Shown one piece after another: positions 55,101-64,000 of a DNA stretch of 64,000 nucleotides (position 1 is the first letter of the stretch; each line of letters opens with the position of its first letter). A model generated the notes under the pieces. It was given only the letters and a program-made list of their open reading frames with translations, did no database searches and was not told where the DNA came from. Source of the DNA: Sweltsa coloradensis (taxonomy: Eukaryota; Arthropoda; Insecta; Plecoptera; Chloroperlidae); assembly GCA_024449915.1 (NCBI GenBank), contig JAMZAV010000323.1, positions 62,001-126,000 on the forward strand, given 5' to 3'. A program made the position numbers and the translations under genes.

Positions 55101-57976
55101 GCCCCAGGGCCCCTATGAGAAACCATCAAATTTTTTTCGTCTGCAAAATTTGCCCCATTTCACAGTCTTAGAAGAGGTGAAGTGATGTTTTATAGGTGTG
55201 ATTTACCCACCGGTTGTTTTTTTCGCCGTTTGAAAACATGCCCCCCTTTTATATATCTTATTCTCATAGGAATGAAAAAATTCTCGAAAATTTTGGACTA
55301 CAACTCAATTTGTCCCTCTTCCTCCTCCCGAGCAAAAATTTAAAGAGGTTAGGGGTTCCTCTGCTCGATCACCCCTTGTTATATAAGGGGTTTTTTAAAT
55401 TGCCTCTTTTAAGTCACAGATTTAGCCCCGAACAAATTTCCCAAAAACGCTCCCAAAACTTTTTTTCCACGAAGGCCAATTTGTGGGGTTTAAAAGAAAA
55501 AAATTTTTGGGGGCCCCCTTGGAACCCCCCATGTGCTTTCGTTTGCACACCGGGCGTTCTGGTTTTTTTTCTGCCATATTTTTTTAGGTGTAAAAAGAAT
55601 ACTTTTTAAAAATATTTTTTATTTTCCCTTTTTTCCCTTTTCCGGGCCGTGTCACCATGTTTTTTCCATTTTGGGATTAGGATTGTTCGGATGGGGAGGA
55701 TAAAGGGGAGATGTTTTTTGAAAACTGAATCACTTTTGGACGGCCATTATTCGTCTGCTTATACCCCGCCCTTTTTGGGCATATAGTGTCCTTTTAGGTT
55801 TGGTGAGGTGGCTCATTATTTAAAGCCGGAGGCGGCAAATTCGAATCGCCTAATGACACAAAAAATGTGACCAAAAAGGCTTTGATTGACATTGTGCGGC
55901 TTGCTTGATATGAAGCCTAGAGTTAAAAGAGTCTTTATCGAGTGATTTTTATCTAACGTTACACGATGAGATGATATAGGCGTGGCGGTGCAAAGCCAGG
56001 CCATGAGTTTAGTACACCCACCTCTCCCTCACTTCTTGCTGCCTTGCACGTCAGAAAACAATCAGTGACATAAGGCATATGCCATTGTTCTTAGTAATGT
56101 AGTGTAGAAGGTCTACTACCGGTAACAGCTTTGACAGAGTACATGGTTGGCCTACGATAATATACATACATTGTAATCACGTCACGTACATAATGTCCAT
56201 GATTCTTTTCAGATTAAAATTCTTTACTGCAGGAGAAGTAAGTGGTGTCAAATACAGAGGTGCAAGGGATTTGACAGCTTTATCAGACTATATTGATGAA
56301 CAGCTGGGTACCAGCAAAAAACCTGACACGCCGGGAGAACTTGACGTACCGAAACCAGTGAATGGCCTGTTTGAGCTAACGGACGATTCCTTTACAAAGC
56401 ACATTGAAAACGGGAAGCACTTCATCAAGTTCTACGCTCCGTGGTGTGGACATTGTCAGAAACTAGCTCCGACGTGGGAAGCTCTCGCCAAGTCCTTGGA
56501 GTACAGCACAGACGTCACGATCGCTAAAGTGGACTGTACTGCTCACCGGACGGTGTGTAACGAGTTTGAAATCAAAGGTTATCCCACACTTCTGTGGATG
56601 GAAGATGGCAAGAAGGTAGAGAAATACCAAGGACAACGAACTCACGAGGATATGAAGGCCTTCATCACTCGGATGGTGGGTCCCAGCGACACCGATTCAT
56701 CGACTGAAGAGGTTGGAGTGGAGGAGGGTCCAGTAATCTCTCTCTCAGGGGACAACTTTGAACACGGCATTGCTAATGGAGTCAGCTTCATCAAGTTTTT
56801 TGCTCCATGGTAAGACTTTTAGTCTGTATAGTGTACACTGTACAAACTACATGGTTACTGACCTATTTATTCACAATTACTCTTAGTTGTTGATTGATAG
56901 AATACTAGGCTGAGTATATTTATATTGTCTATATTTTTTGTATACACAGTCTAGGCTACTAATCACAGCCACTGTTTACACCCTTACCTAATATAAAATA
57001 GATACCTGAGCGGCCAAACGGCTAGGTTCTAGTAGATAGTAGACACACGATCCCTGTAGACGCCAACCAGGTAAGCTGTTAGGTTCCCTATCCTTACCCA
57101 TTTTGAATTTTCTGTTAAGCACTAATTATGAAATAGAATAGGTTCTAGTCTACTGTACAAGTAACTTTTAACAGTTTTTTATTACAATTAGGAAAAGGCC
57201 AATCGGCTAGTTTAGTATGATTGGAGAAGGGTTGACAGGTTGGGAAGCATAAGAGACCATAAAGAACATAAAACCCAGCCTGAAGGGCTGGGGGCGACAA
57301 AACTTTTCACCTGCTGATGACAACTGCAGCTAATTTAAAGTTGTTTGTTACCTTAATCCACGACGCGTTTCGTCCTTTTTTCGTCAACAGTTTTTGTAAG
57401 AACTAGTCGACTCCTCGCTCCTAGAAATTGGATTGTAGACCCGGGTACATTCCGTGAATCATCTCTGTGCTTCTGCTTGTTTGTTTGTGATCAAAATGTT
57501 GGTGAACAAAATTGGAAATGCTTGTGCAGTATGGTAAATGGTAATTCACTCTGGTTTTAATTTAGAAACTAGGGCGTATTTCATGTTTTCAAATGTCTGA
57601 TATTAGGATTTAGGCATGCCATAAACACTAGGACTACTAAGTACTAATGTACAAGCACAGGTACAATCTTATCAAAATATAAATATGGAATTAAAAACAA
57701 AATCTCTCTTGTTCTAGGTGTGGTCATTGCAAGCGTTTAGCACCTACTTGGGAAGAGCTTGGCAAAAAGTTTGTTGGTAATGCACTGGTGAAAATTGTTA
57801 AAGTTGATTGCACATTAGACAATAGTAAGGACCTTTGTAATCAGCAAGACGTGGACGGCTTCCCGACTCTCTTCCTCTACCGAGATGGGGAGAAAGTGGC
57901 AGAGTACAACGGTTCTCGTAGTTTGGACGACTTATACGAATTTATTTCCAAACATCTTCCTCATGACGAGCTGTAA
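36930..57976 (+). CDS. TXNDC5: Thioredoxin domain-containing protein 5 (ERp46), 4 exons
   Basis: A protein disulfide isomerase of the ER lumen. Exons 36930-37105, 42553-42699, 56213-56809 and 57718-57976 splice to 392 residues (human: 432). A signal peptide (MLKMYVITLVFVVANILASL) precedes three thioredoxin domains, each with a WCGHC active site: CGHC at 60-63, 186-189 and 308-311. Each is followed by LAPTWE and a VDCT strand, then a cis-Pro YPT/FPT motif. The C-terminus is HDEL, an ER retrieval signal (the human protein ends KDEL). The introns after domains 1 and 3 both cut the Trp codon before CGHC in the same phase, a trace of domain duplication. A second, damaged copy of exons 3 and 4 lies at 45832-47851 and cannot give this protein as written. 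Confidence 0.92.
37110..37420. repeat. TAGGCC/CTAGGCCTAG-rich cluster
   Basis: About 300 bases largely made of irregularly spaced CTAGGCCTAGG, GGCTAGG and GTAGGGCC words, beginning just after the exon 1 donor. The same 8-mer TAGGCCTA is scattered through most introns here but is densest at this place. Confidence 0.8.
37442..37871. mobile_element. 430-bp TIR element with GTA target duplication
   Basis: Terminal inverted repeats of about 33 bp: AGGCCGATGCACAATTGCCC at the left and its complement at the right. Flanked by the direct repeat GTA (37439-37441, 37872-37874). Inside, CGTTAACG-type words recur. No coding frame; a MITE of uncertain superfamily. Confidence 0.75.
38413..38490 (+). repeat. 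Dispersed repeat fragment 1
   Basis: CGCACCAAATGCACTCTAAA and about 55 following bases recur almost exactly at 38799 and, in reverse, near 14300-14365. Here the copy breaks off after GCCTGCGGCGCTATG. Confidence 0.6.
38799..38969 (+). repeat. Dispersed repeat fragment 2, ending ATCCGCCACTG
   Basis: Same start as 38413, then a G/C-rich hairpin (GGGGGGCTCCGCCCCCC) and the end CTAGATCCGCCACTG, a terminus common to hAT-type non-autonomous repeats in animals. Confidence 0.55.
40591..40880 (+). repeat. Dispersed repeat with CAGTGGC end, copy 2
   Basis: Begins CAGTGGCGTACGCAGG and ends GTACCCACTG, giving short terminal inverted repeats. The inside aligns in order with 3030-3314 on the other strand. 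No target duplication seen. Confidence 0.6.
42553..42699 (+). CDS. TXNDC5: TXNDC5 exon 2
   Basis: Acceptor GTTTTAG, donor CCTAC|GTAAGA. Completes Trp, then CGHCSRLAPTWEELATI, TIAKVDCT and DVTGYPT: the rest of thioredoxin domain 1. Phase 2 at the end. Confidence 0.95.
42700..45831 (+). other. TXNDC5 intron 2 as assembled before copy 1
   Basis: Mostly AT-rich with scattered TAGGCCTA words. Frames at 43408-43665 (+) and 43741-44055 (-, up to 104 codons) are unrecognised and not supported as genes. Homology to the second copy begins near 45494, so 45494-45831 is duplicated at 55877-56212. Confidence 0.6.
45832..46429 (+). pseudogene. TXNDC5: TXNDC5 exon 3, copy 1, frameshifted
   Basis: Nearly identical to 56213-56809 but one T longer: GAGGGTTCCAG at 46344-46354 against GAGGGTCCAG in copy 2. 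The slip turns GPVISLSGDNF into SSNLSLRGQL and a stop, so this copy ends before thioredoxin domain 3. Domain 2 with its CGHC is intact. Sequencing error or haplotype defect. Confidence 0.85.
46629..46905. mobile_element. 277-bp MITE present only in copy 1
   Basis: Ends CGGTCTGATTCTGTAAAA and TTTTTACAGAATCGCACTG form an 18-bp imperfect terminal repeat. The 3-bp direct repeat CTG flanks it (46626-46628, 46906-46908). Copy 2 has the empty site GATACCTGAGCGG at 57001-57013, proving the boundaries. Inside, GATAACGATCGTTATC and AGCGATCGCT are palindromic. Confidence 0.8.
47593..47851 (+). pseudogene. TXNDC5: TXNDC5 exon 4, copy 1, corrupted
   Basis: Begins with the correct acceptor and CGHCKRLAPTWEKLG, then loses frame repeatedly against 57718-57976. 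The HDEL codons are altered (CATGACACTGTAA here, CATGACGAGCTGTAA in copy 2). The changes lengthen homopolymers, which points to poor base calls more than to natural decay. Confidence 0.85.
47852..51400. other. Copy 1 TXNDC5 3' flank, noisy
   Basis: Aligns with 57977-59914 and then directly with 63172-64000, skipping the insertion. At 50440-50810 words of the ATCGATAATCGATAAT type recur around an insert not seen in the end of copy 2. No gene. Confidence 0.6.
51400..55870 (-). mobile_element. Low-quality block with a Ty3/Gypsy-type pol gene in pieces
   Basis: Dense homopolymer runs and broken frames with sharp edges. On the minus strand some pieces still read like Ty3/Gypsy pol: 53282-53512 resembles the end of reverse transcriptase (REKISAG, then GKTFPREKKDPLGLKQLLSK); 52474-52695 resembles the RNase H to integrase linker (LKDELSINDSLLMRG, then GLKQCGGQE); 54338-54523 may be from the protease end. 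Order along the minus strand agrees with pol. No long terminal repeats could be defined. Nothing here is a working gene as written. Confidence 0.5.
56213..56809 (+). CDS. TXNDC5: TXNDC5 exon 3 (intact copy)
   Basis: Acceptor TTTTCAG, donor CCATG|GTAAGA. Encodes the end of domain 1 (LKFFTAGEVSGVKYRGARD), a linker (SKKPDTPGELDVPKPVNG), all of domain 2 with WCGHCQKLAPTWE, an acidic linker, and the start of domain 3 to FIKFFAPW. Confidence 0.95.
57718..57976 (+). CDS. TXNDC5: TXNDC5 exon 4 (intact copy)
   Basis: Acceptor GTTCTAG. CGHCKRLAPTWEELGKKF, VKVDCT, DGFPTLFLYRDGE, and the terminal HDEL followed by TAA. AATAAA at 58954-58959 is a candidate polyadenylation signal. Confidence 0.95.
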
Positions 57977-59914
57977 AAAGTTCACAAAACAATGACATTT
58001 GAAAAGTACAGTAGCGTGGTATGGTAAGTTTATTGCAAACTTTTGTTACTTGTATTGTAGGGGTAGGGCTACTATGTACTCTTCACATTCTGAAGGAAGT
58101 TGGTTTTCACTTAGAATGCAACATTCTTGTTACGTATTTATGTACTAGGTACTAGGTAGGTAATTGAAATGTGTGATTGTTGAATGTGATCTCATCTATG
58201 ATCGATATTATTACTGAATGAATAGAATGTGAATTGTTGTTTGTATATCCATTATCATGACTGGCTACTTAAAGGCCGTGATGTACCTTAGAACACTAAT
58301 ATATTGAACAATCTACGTTAGGTGAAAACTGAAAAGCCAGTCCCAGTGAGAATTATTTAGAACGATGGCCAACGATGTTGTGCTAATTCTAGGCCTAATA
58401 TTTAAGGAAAACTCAGGCTAGTTCACATGTGAGCTGCATGTGAACTGTACTTACAAATTACAGTCATCCCCACCATTATTTACTTTGATTGACTTCGTCC
58501 AAGTAGGTAGGTACCAGTAGGCCTACTGCACACATGGCAGTCCCATAAGCACTTAACTGAACTCTAGATTTTATTGTCTTGATTCTACTAGTGATTGGTA
58601 GAACACTAGAACTTGATCTAAATTTCTTCAGTAATTGATTGCTAGAACTTCAAAATTTTTCCTTTAATTGACTGGTGATGACTATGACTAATGCTTTAAG
58701 ACTCCAACAACTGTACTGATAATAATGGTATGCTGGATAGATGAGGTTGGAAAACATTAACAAAAACCATACCTCTGGAGGATTCAAGCTCATGTCTCGT
58801 CGTTACATACGCCACTTGTGCGTCACATTCACAGTGGGGTGTGGACAGCTCTATTTGGTGTAGGTTCAAAGATGAAGCAACTAGAATGTGTTGGCTGGAC
58901 AAGTGTCTCCTGCTAGACGGAGGCCATTTATGAGTAGCCTACTGCCGGTAGCAAATAAATTACCTCATATTGTGGTTCAAGTAGTTGTTTCATTATTCTT
59001 CCCCTATCATATATTCACGAAACATTCCCGTAAATGGAATTATAATAATTAAACGGATAGGTACGATCCAGAAATGAAATTTACCAGCCCCGATCATCAA
59101 CACGTCCTCCCAATATTTTGTTTCAATGTTGGCAACTTTCACAGTAGACTTGCTGATGCTTTAGTCTTACTTTAGCAAATTACCGGTGAAGAGCTTATTT
59201 TGTTACTGCATAGTGCATATAACTTGACATGGCAAATTAATATTACTTGTCCGGTGTGACTTAACTACAGTAGAACACGATATTGTGCATAATTCTGCTG
59301 TCACATTAAGGGTCATTCACTCACTAAACTCAAAAAATATATTTCATTGGCTAACTAGTTATTAATTTAGAAAGTAACAGAAAAATTATTGGGTAATTTT
59401 TTAGCTTGGTAGGTCCCATCAGCAAAAATCTCCCATAAAGAAATAACATGGGGACGATCTTTATGCCCCTTGACCTTGGAGAATTTTGATCCAAAAAAAT
59501 ATTGGCCATTATTGACGTAATTGGCAGCCTTTTCTGTAAATCTGCTATATTTTGTTTTGTAATTTGGGCAAGTGGTTTGGTCAAAATATGCTTGCCAAGA
59601 AAGGGTGTGATTTTGGAAGGCATATTTTTGCGTGTTTGAGTATATATTTGTGCACAGTTTCGAGACACGATGTTATAAAGGGCCATTTTACATTAGTATG
59701 ATTACTCTAGTATCTATGTGGAACAAAAAAATAGTTGGATCACAGTTACAAGATATAATGTTTTAAATGTTCATTTTTGTGAAGTATTCTGCAGTAGATT
59801 ATGTGGTTAAAAACTAATTTTTGGGAGTAATACCCCCTTTAAGAATCCAAATGCTGTAAAGCCGCTATTACACGGGGATTGCTGCCAACTGATATGAAGC
59901 AGGATGTTTTAAAA
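57977..59914. other. TXNDC5 3' UTR / flank
   Basis: Likely 3' UTR to about 58959, then AT-rich DNA. No second gene recognised on either strand. Confidence 0.5.
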
Positions 59915-60664
59915 CTAGGAAAACGCTAAAGTCCCGCCGCGTTGATGGATGAGCTTTTAAAAGTTTTTAGTTTGCGTGGGATATCTTTACTTTTGCAAGT
60001 GCTTTGTTTTGCTGCCTACGCATTGTAGGTGATTGTTGTCAAGTTTCTCTTGTTTCTTGTCATTTGGTATTATTTACCGTAAAAAACTTATATTAGAAGC
60101 TTTTTTTCTATGGATTCTTGCTAACTTTTTCAACTTTTTCTTTGATAAGGTATTACATCACCATAACCTTAATGTCCATGTATAATTTGAACGTTGTAGC
60201 CCCACTCGTTTAGTCAGAATTGGCCCAAATGGCACGAAAATATCGTACAAAAAATCAAAAAACTTATATTAAAATCTTTATTTCTATAAATTCTGGATAA
60301 CTTTTTCAACTTTTTCTTTCAGAAATCAATACATCACCGTCACCTTATTGTCCATGTGAAATATGAACATTGTAGCCCCACCCGTTTGGTCAGAATCGGC
60401 CCAAATGTCACGAAAATATCGCACTAAAAATCGAAAAAAATCGTAAAAGTACGATATTCATGAGAAAATATTTCTTCGATTGTACCCAAAAACAATACAC
60501 CTCTAAGTTCAGAGATTTCGAAGGTCCTGTCAAATTTTCATCAAGATCGGATATGCCGTTTGCCCGGTAGAGAGCGAACAAACAGACGAAAAAAAACAAA
60601 AAAAAACACCCGAGCTAAATTTTTGGGGGGTCGGTGAAATTGAAGTCTTCGCTTCGCTCATCCA
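59915..60664 (-). mobile_element. Helentron-like element, copy 2 insertion, left unit
   Basis: Plus-strand CTAGGAAAACGCTAAAGTCC to CGCTTCGCTCATCCA. The left hairpin is AACGC-TAAAGTCCCGCC-GCGTT, and the unit resembles family C at 26189-26773. Two degenerate internal units each contain GTAGCCCCAC-CGTTT. Confidence 0.55.
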
Positions 60665-60729
60665 ACAATCCAGAAATTAAAAAATCCATCCCGATTTTGG
60701 ATTGCGCTCAAATTTCACACGAATATTTA

Positions 60730-63171
60730 CTAGGAAAACGCTAAAGTCCCGCCGCGTTGATGGATGAGCTTTTTAAAGGTTTTAGTTTGCGTGGGATATC
60801 TTTACTTTTGCAAGTGCTTTGTTTTGCTGCCTACGCATTCTAGGTGAATGTTGTCAAGCTTCTTTTGTTTCTTGTCAATTGGTATTATTTACCGTAAAAA
60901 ACTTGTATTAAAAGCTTTATTTCTATGGATTCTGGCTAAATTTTTCCACTTTTTCTTTCAAAAGCTACTACATAACTATAACCTTAATGTCCATGTATAA
61001 TATGAACGTTGTAGCCCCACCCGTTTGGTCAGAATTGGCCCAAATGGCACGAAAATTCGCCACTAAAAGTTGCAGATATGCGCTCTGGCGGAGAAGCGCT
61101 CAACTGGAGGTTTGGGGGTAACTTCTACCGCGCGTATGCTTTTTCACACAGATTTGTATTACGATTGCATTAGTTTTGGGACTGTTGGCGATATAAATAC
61201 ATGCAACAGTCCACAATATTGATGTTTGCTATAATCAAGAATACTGTAATAGAGTAAAAAACGACGTCTCAATATATCCATTGATCTTGAAAACGTTTAA
61301 TTTTGCAAGTCAATGAAGTGACAAAAATGTTGAGGATTGGGCTTTCATCATTTGATTTTATTGGCGAAATTGACATGTCATACTCATAATAATATGTATT
61401 TATGTATTTATTTTATTTATTTATTTAACGTTTATCCTGTTCATTTAAAAATGATCTACAATGGCGATATTGTTCATGATATTTTACGTCAAACCTTTTA
61501 CAGTCTCCTGGTATAAAAATACAACATATACAAAGGCCCCGGGGATCCATGAAGAATTCAAGTCCTTATTTGGTGACCTTTGCGTAATAATATCGCCATT
61601 GTGACACCATGATAATATTTAAAACTGAATATAATTTACGACCATGCATGTATAAAGGGTACTTAGGCAACCAAGCCCTACCACTCTCCACATGTTTTTA
61701 TTTTAGAATATGTTGGGATTCAAAGGATATCAACTATGTAACATTTTCGTTAGAAATTAAGCAATCAAACTCCATAAGTAAATATAAACAATTGATCCAA
61801 GTATGGTTGATGGATCAATGCCGTAGAAATTAATTGTAGCCATACCGTAATTTTTAAAATATTATTCAAAACACTATTAAGACATATGTCTACCTAAACC
61901 ATTGTATGATTTCATTATCTTCTTATTTCCACGCAATGTGTTGGCTTAACATTTTCAAATGTTCATACATAATACATGTTACTGTCAGTTACATATTATT
62001 ATTATTCATTGTTGTATTACACATGACATTGCATGACATTGGCCTATATTATTTATTACTAATTATTTTGCCACACTATGTTACATTTTACTATACTTAG
62101 CTTAGTTCCTACTTTCTCTTATTTCTAGTTTTCATCAATATAACTGTATGTAAAAGACCCCAATTTGTGGGTACGATATACACTCACTGCAGGTCAGTGC
62201 TATAGAATATAGTATATTGAATTCAATGTATATAATCAATTAGGCTATGTATTACAAATCGTTCAGTAGGCCACCAAATGAAACAATGATACGAGATTTT
62301 GATGTGATTATTGGCAATTAATGTCTTTCTGTGTGTGTGAGGGGGCAGGGTATAATTATTATACTACCACATTTGTTTTGCCGTTTACCACTCACGTGTA
62401 GCTTTATATGTTGTCAGTTGGAAAAACATAGAATGCTATGTTACGAGTGCAAAATGCAGGCACAAAAATCAACGAAAAACTATATCATCTGCATGACACA
62501 CCAAACCCATTATATAACGAGAATCGACAATTTAACCATTTCTTCTTAAGCTTAATATCAGTAGCATATATTATTATTTTAATTTTTGTCAGAGTCAGAC
62601 ATAAACATGTGTCGTGTCGCTTTAAAAGACTGTTGATTTCCATACGCCAGCGCGTAGTAAACAGAGGCGAACCCCCAAACCTTCAGCCATATTGCAAGAA
62701 TCCGCGCGACGGTGGCGCGATCTCTTATTACTTTTAGTGGCGAAGATCGCACAAAAAGTCAAAAAACGTATATTAAAAGCTTTATTTCTCTCGATTCTGG
62801 CTAACTTTTTTAACTTTTTCTTTCAGAAAGCAATACATCACCATTACCTTAATGTCCATGTGAAATATGAACGTTGTAGCCCCACCCGTTTGGTCAGAAT
62901 TGGCCCAAATGGCACGAAAATATCACACTAAAAATCGAAAAAAAATCGTAAAAGTACGATATTCATGAGAAATATTTCTTCGATTGTACCCAAAAACAAT
63001 ACACCTCTAAGTTCAGAGAAAACGAAGGTCGTGTCAAATTTTCATCAAGATCGCATATGCCGTTTGCCCGGTAGAGAGCGAACAGACAGAAAAAAAAAAA
63101 AAAAAAAAAAAACAACGGAGCTAAATTTTTCGGGGGGTCGGTGAAATTGAAGTCTTTGCTTCGCTCATCCA
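60730..63171 (-). mobile_element. Helentron-like element, right unit, interrupted
   Basis: Second element in the same orientation, 65 bases after the first, starting CTAGGAAAACGCTAAAGTCC and ending CTTCGCTCATCCA. It is split by a TIR element at 61056-62744. The short gap 60665-60729 also looks like element-derived sequence (GATTGCGCTCAAATTTCACA). Confidence 0.55.
61056..62744. mobile_element. 1.7-kb TIR element nested in the right unit
   Basis: Ends TTCGCCACTAAAAGT and ACTTTTAGTGGCGAA are exact 15-bp inverted repeats; further in, GGTTTGGGGGT is also mirrored. The left terminus resembles the host repeat (CGCACTAAAAATCG), so the exact edge and target duplication are unclear. The 74-codon frame at 61609-61833 (MIIFKTEYNLRPCMYKGYLG) is unrecognised and may be a transposase remnant. 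Confidence 0.5.
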
Positions 63172-64000
63172 AAAAATACATTTTACTTCATTTAGAACTA
63201 GGTCCTACAAGCACAAGAGTCTACTTATAATTTTTTTTTAAAATTGATATTTTAAATTGCATTGCCAACTTACCATTATTTTTATATTGTTGATAAATAA
63301 ATTTATTTTTAAAAGGTCAGATTTTACTAGAAAAGTTTATTGAAATCAAACAAATCTGATTATAAATTGAAACTTGTAGAACAGGTAAATTGATTGTTAA
63401 ATTGAAATTATTTGGTGGAACAGTTATTTTTATTTTTTTTATTATTTTATTTTTTTTATGTTTTGTTTGTTTTTTGTAAATTTGTTTTGGTTATTTTTTA
63501 TTTATTTGTATTGTTAACACGACATAGTTGGAACTGAGTTATGATGATTATTATTATAACTTAAAACATTGCTTTGTTCAACCCAGTTTGATAAAGACAC
63601 TAGACTTTGTGTCGAAATATTACAAATAAAATATTTATTTTAAGAACAGTGTACGTCCAAATAATTTCAATTTAACAAACAAATCTGATTAAAATGTAGC
63701 CTATGTTTTATGTTTTTTTTTTTAGAAAAATTTGAAGATCACACCCCTGCTTTAGACCTAAAATATTGTTCATGCCCATCACAATTGCACACATACAAAA
63801 CTACAGTATTAAATTATTATTATTATTATTTATAATGTACTGTATACCTACGTACTCGTTAAATGTATTATTCTTAGGGATACACACAATAATCTATATT
63901 TTCGATCAATAATCAATATTGGATAAAATCTCGATAATCGATTATCGATAATTGAAAATAATTGAAATATCAATAAATGGTTAAAAACGGCCCTAAACAC
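63172..64000. other. Flank of copy 2 after the insertion
   Basis: AT-rich, aligned with 49780-50540 of copy 1. Contains an (ATT)n run near 63813-63828 and TCGATAATCGATTATCGATA-type words. No gene. Confidence 0.6.

Larger units (their letters stand above)
55877..64000 (+). repeat. Copy 2 of the duplicated TXNDC5 3' block
   Basis: The clean counterpart of 45494-50540, running off the window. It carries intact exons 3 and 4 and the 3257-bp insertion at 59915-63171. Confidence 0.85.

Noticed and set aside
60408..60599. Recurring peptide-like frames (ALYRANGISDLDENL type) in several Helentron-like copies
   Set aside because: They come from the conserved repeat block itself. The frames differ in length and are broken in most copies, so conservation is of DNA, not protein.

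Overview
This is a 64 kb piece of an intron-rich invertebrate animal genome. Evidence: spliced genes with GT-AG introns, a rootletin gene (which implies ciliated cells with rootlets), AT-rich introns and intergenic DNA, and dense small transposons. The palindrome TAGGCCTA is strikingly common in non-coding DNA, as in some marine invertebrates, but I cannot name the phylum from this window.

Layout. (1) 1-22014, + strand: the 3' twenty exons of a rootletin (CROCC) gene, about 1792 codons; the 5' exons lie upstream. Its introns hold a hAT-like MITE, two nested Helentron-like elements, a piggyBac-like remnant, foldback elements and one stretch of poor sequence (about 14211-15172). (2) 22015-35001: an intergenic region full of transposons. 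One Helentron-like element (27085-33454) is split by a 3.7 kb palindrome and a 1.9 kb palindromic element carrying two tRNA-like sequences. (3) 35002-36435, - strand: an intronless GTF2H4, the p52 subunit of TFIIH. (4) 36436-36929: a 494 bp head-to-head promoter region with two CACGTG boxes. (5) 36930 onward, + strand: TXNDC5, an ER thioredoxin-domain protein with three CGHC domains and a C-terminal HDEL. Exons 1 and 2 are single-copy; exons 3 and 4 with their flanks appear twice (from 45494 and from 55877). The first copy is frameshifted in both exons and full of homopolymer-like errors. The second is intact.

Between the two copies lies a noisy block (about 51400-55870) in which parts of a minus-strand Ty3/Gypsy pol gene can still be read. 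The simplest reading is that two haplotypes were assembled end to end through low-quality sequence. The copies differ by two clean transposon insertions, a 277 bp MITE in copy 1 and a 3257 bp Helentron-like composite in copy 2, so each copy supplies the empty site for the other.

The three genes have unrelated jobs: ciliary rootlet structure, transcription and DNA repair, and oxidative folding in the ER. Only GTF2H4 and TXNDC5 share an obvious regulatory region. The most novel material is the Helentron-like families with T|T insertion and a shared hairpin-CTAG 3' end, together with the nested palindromes.
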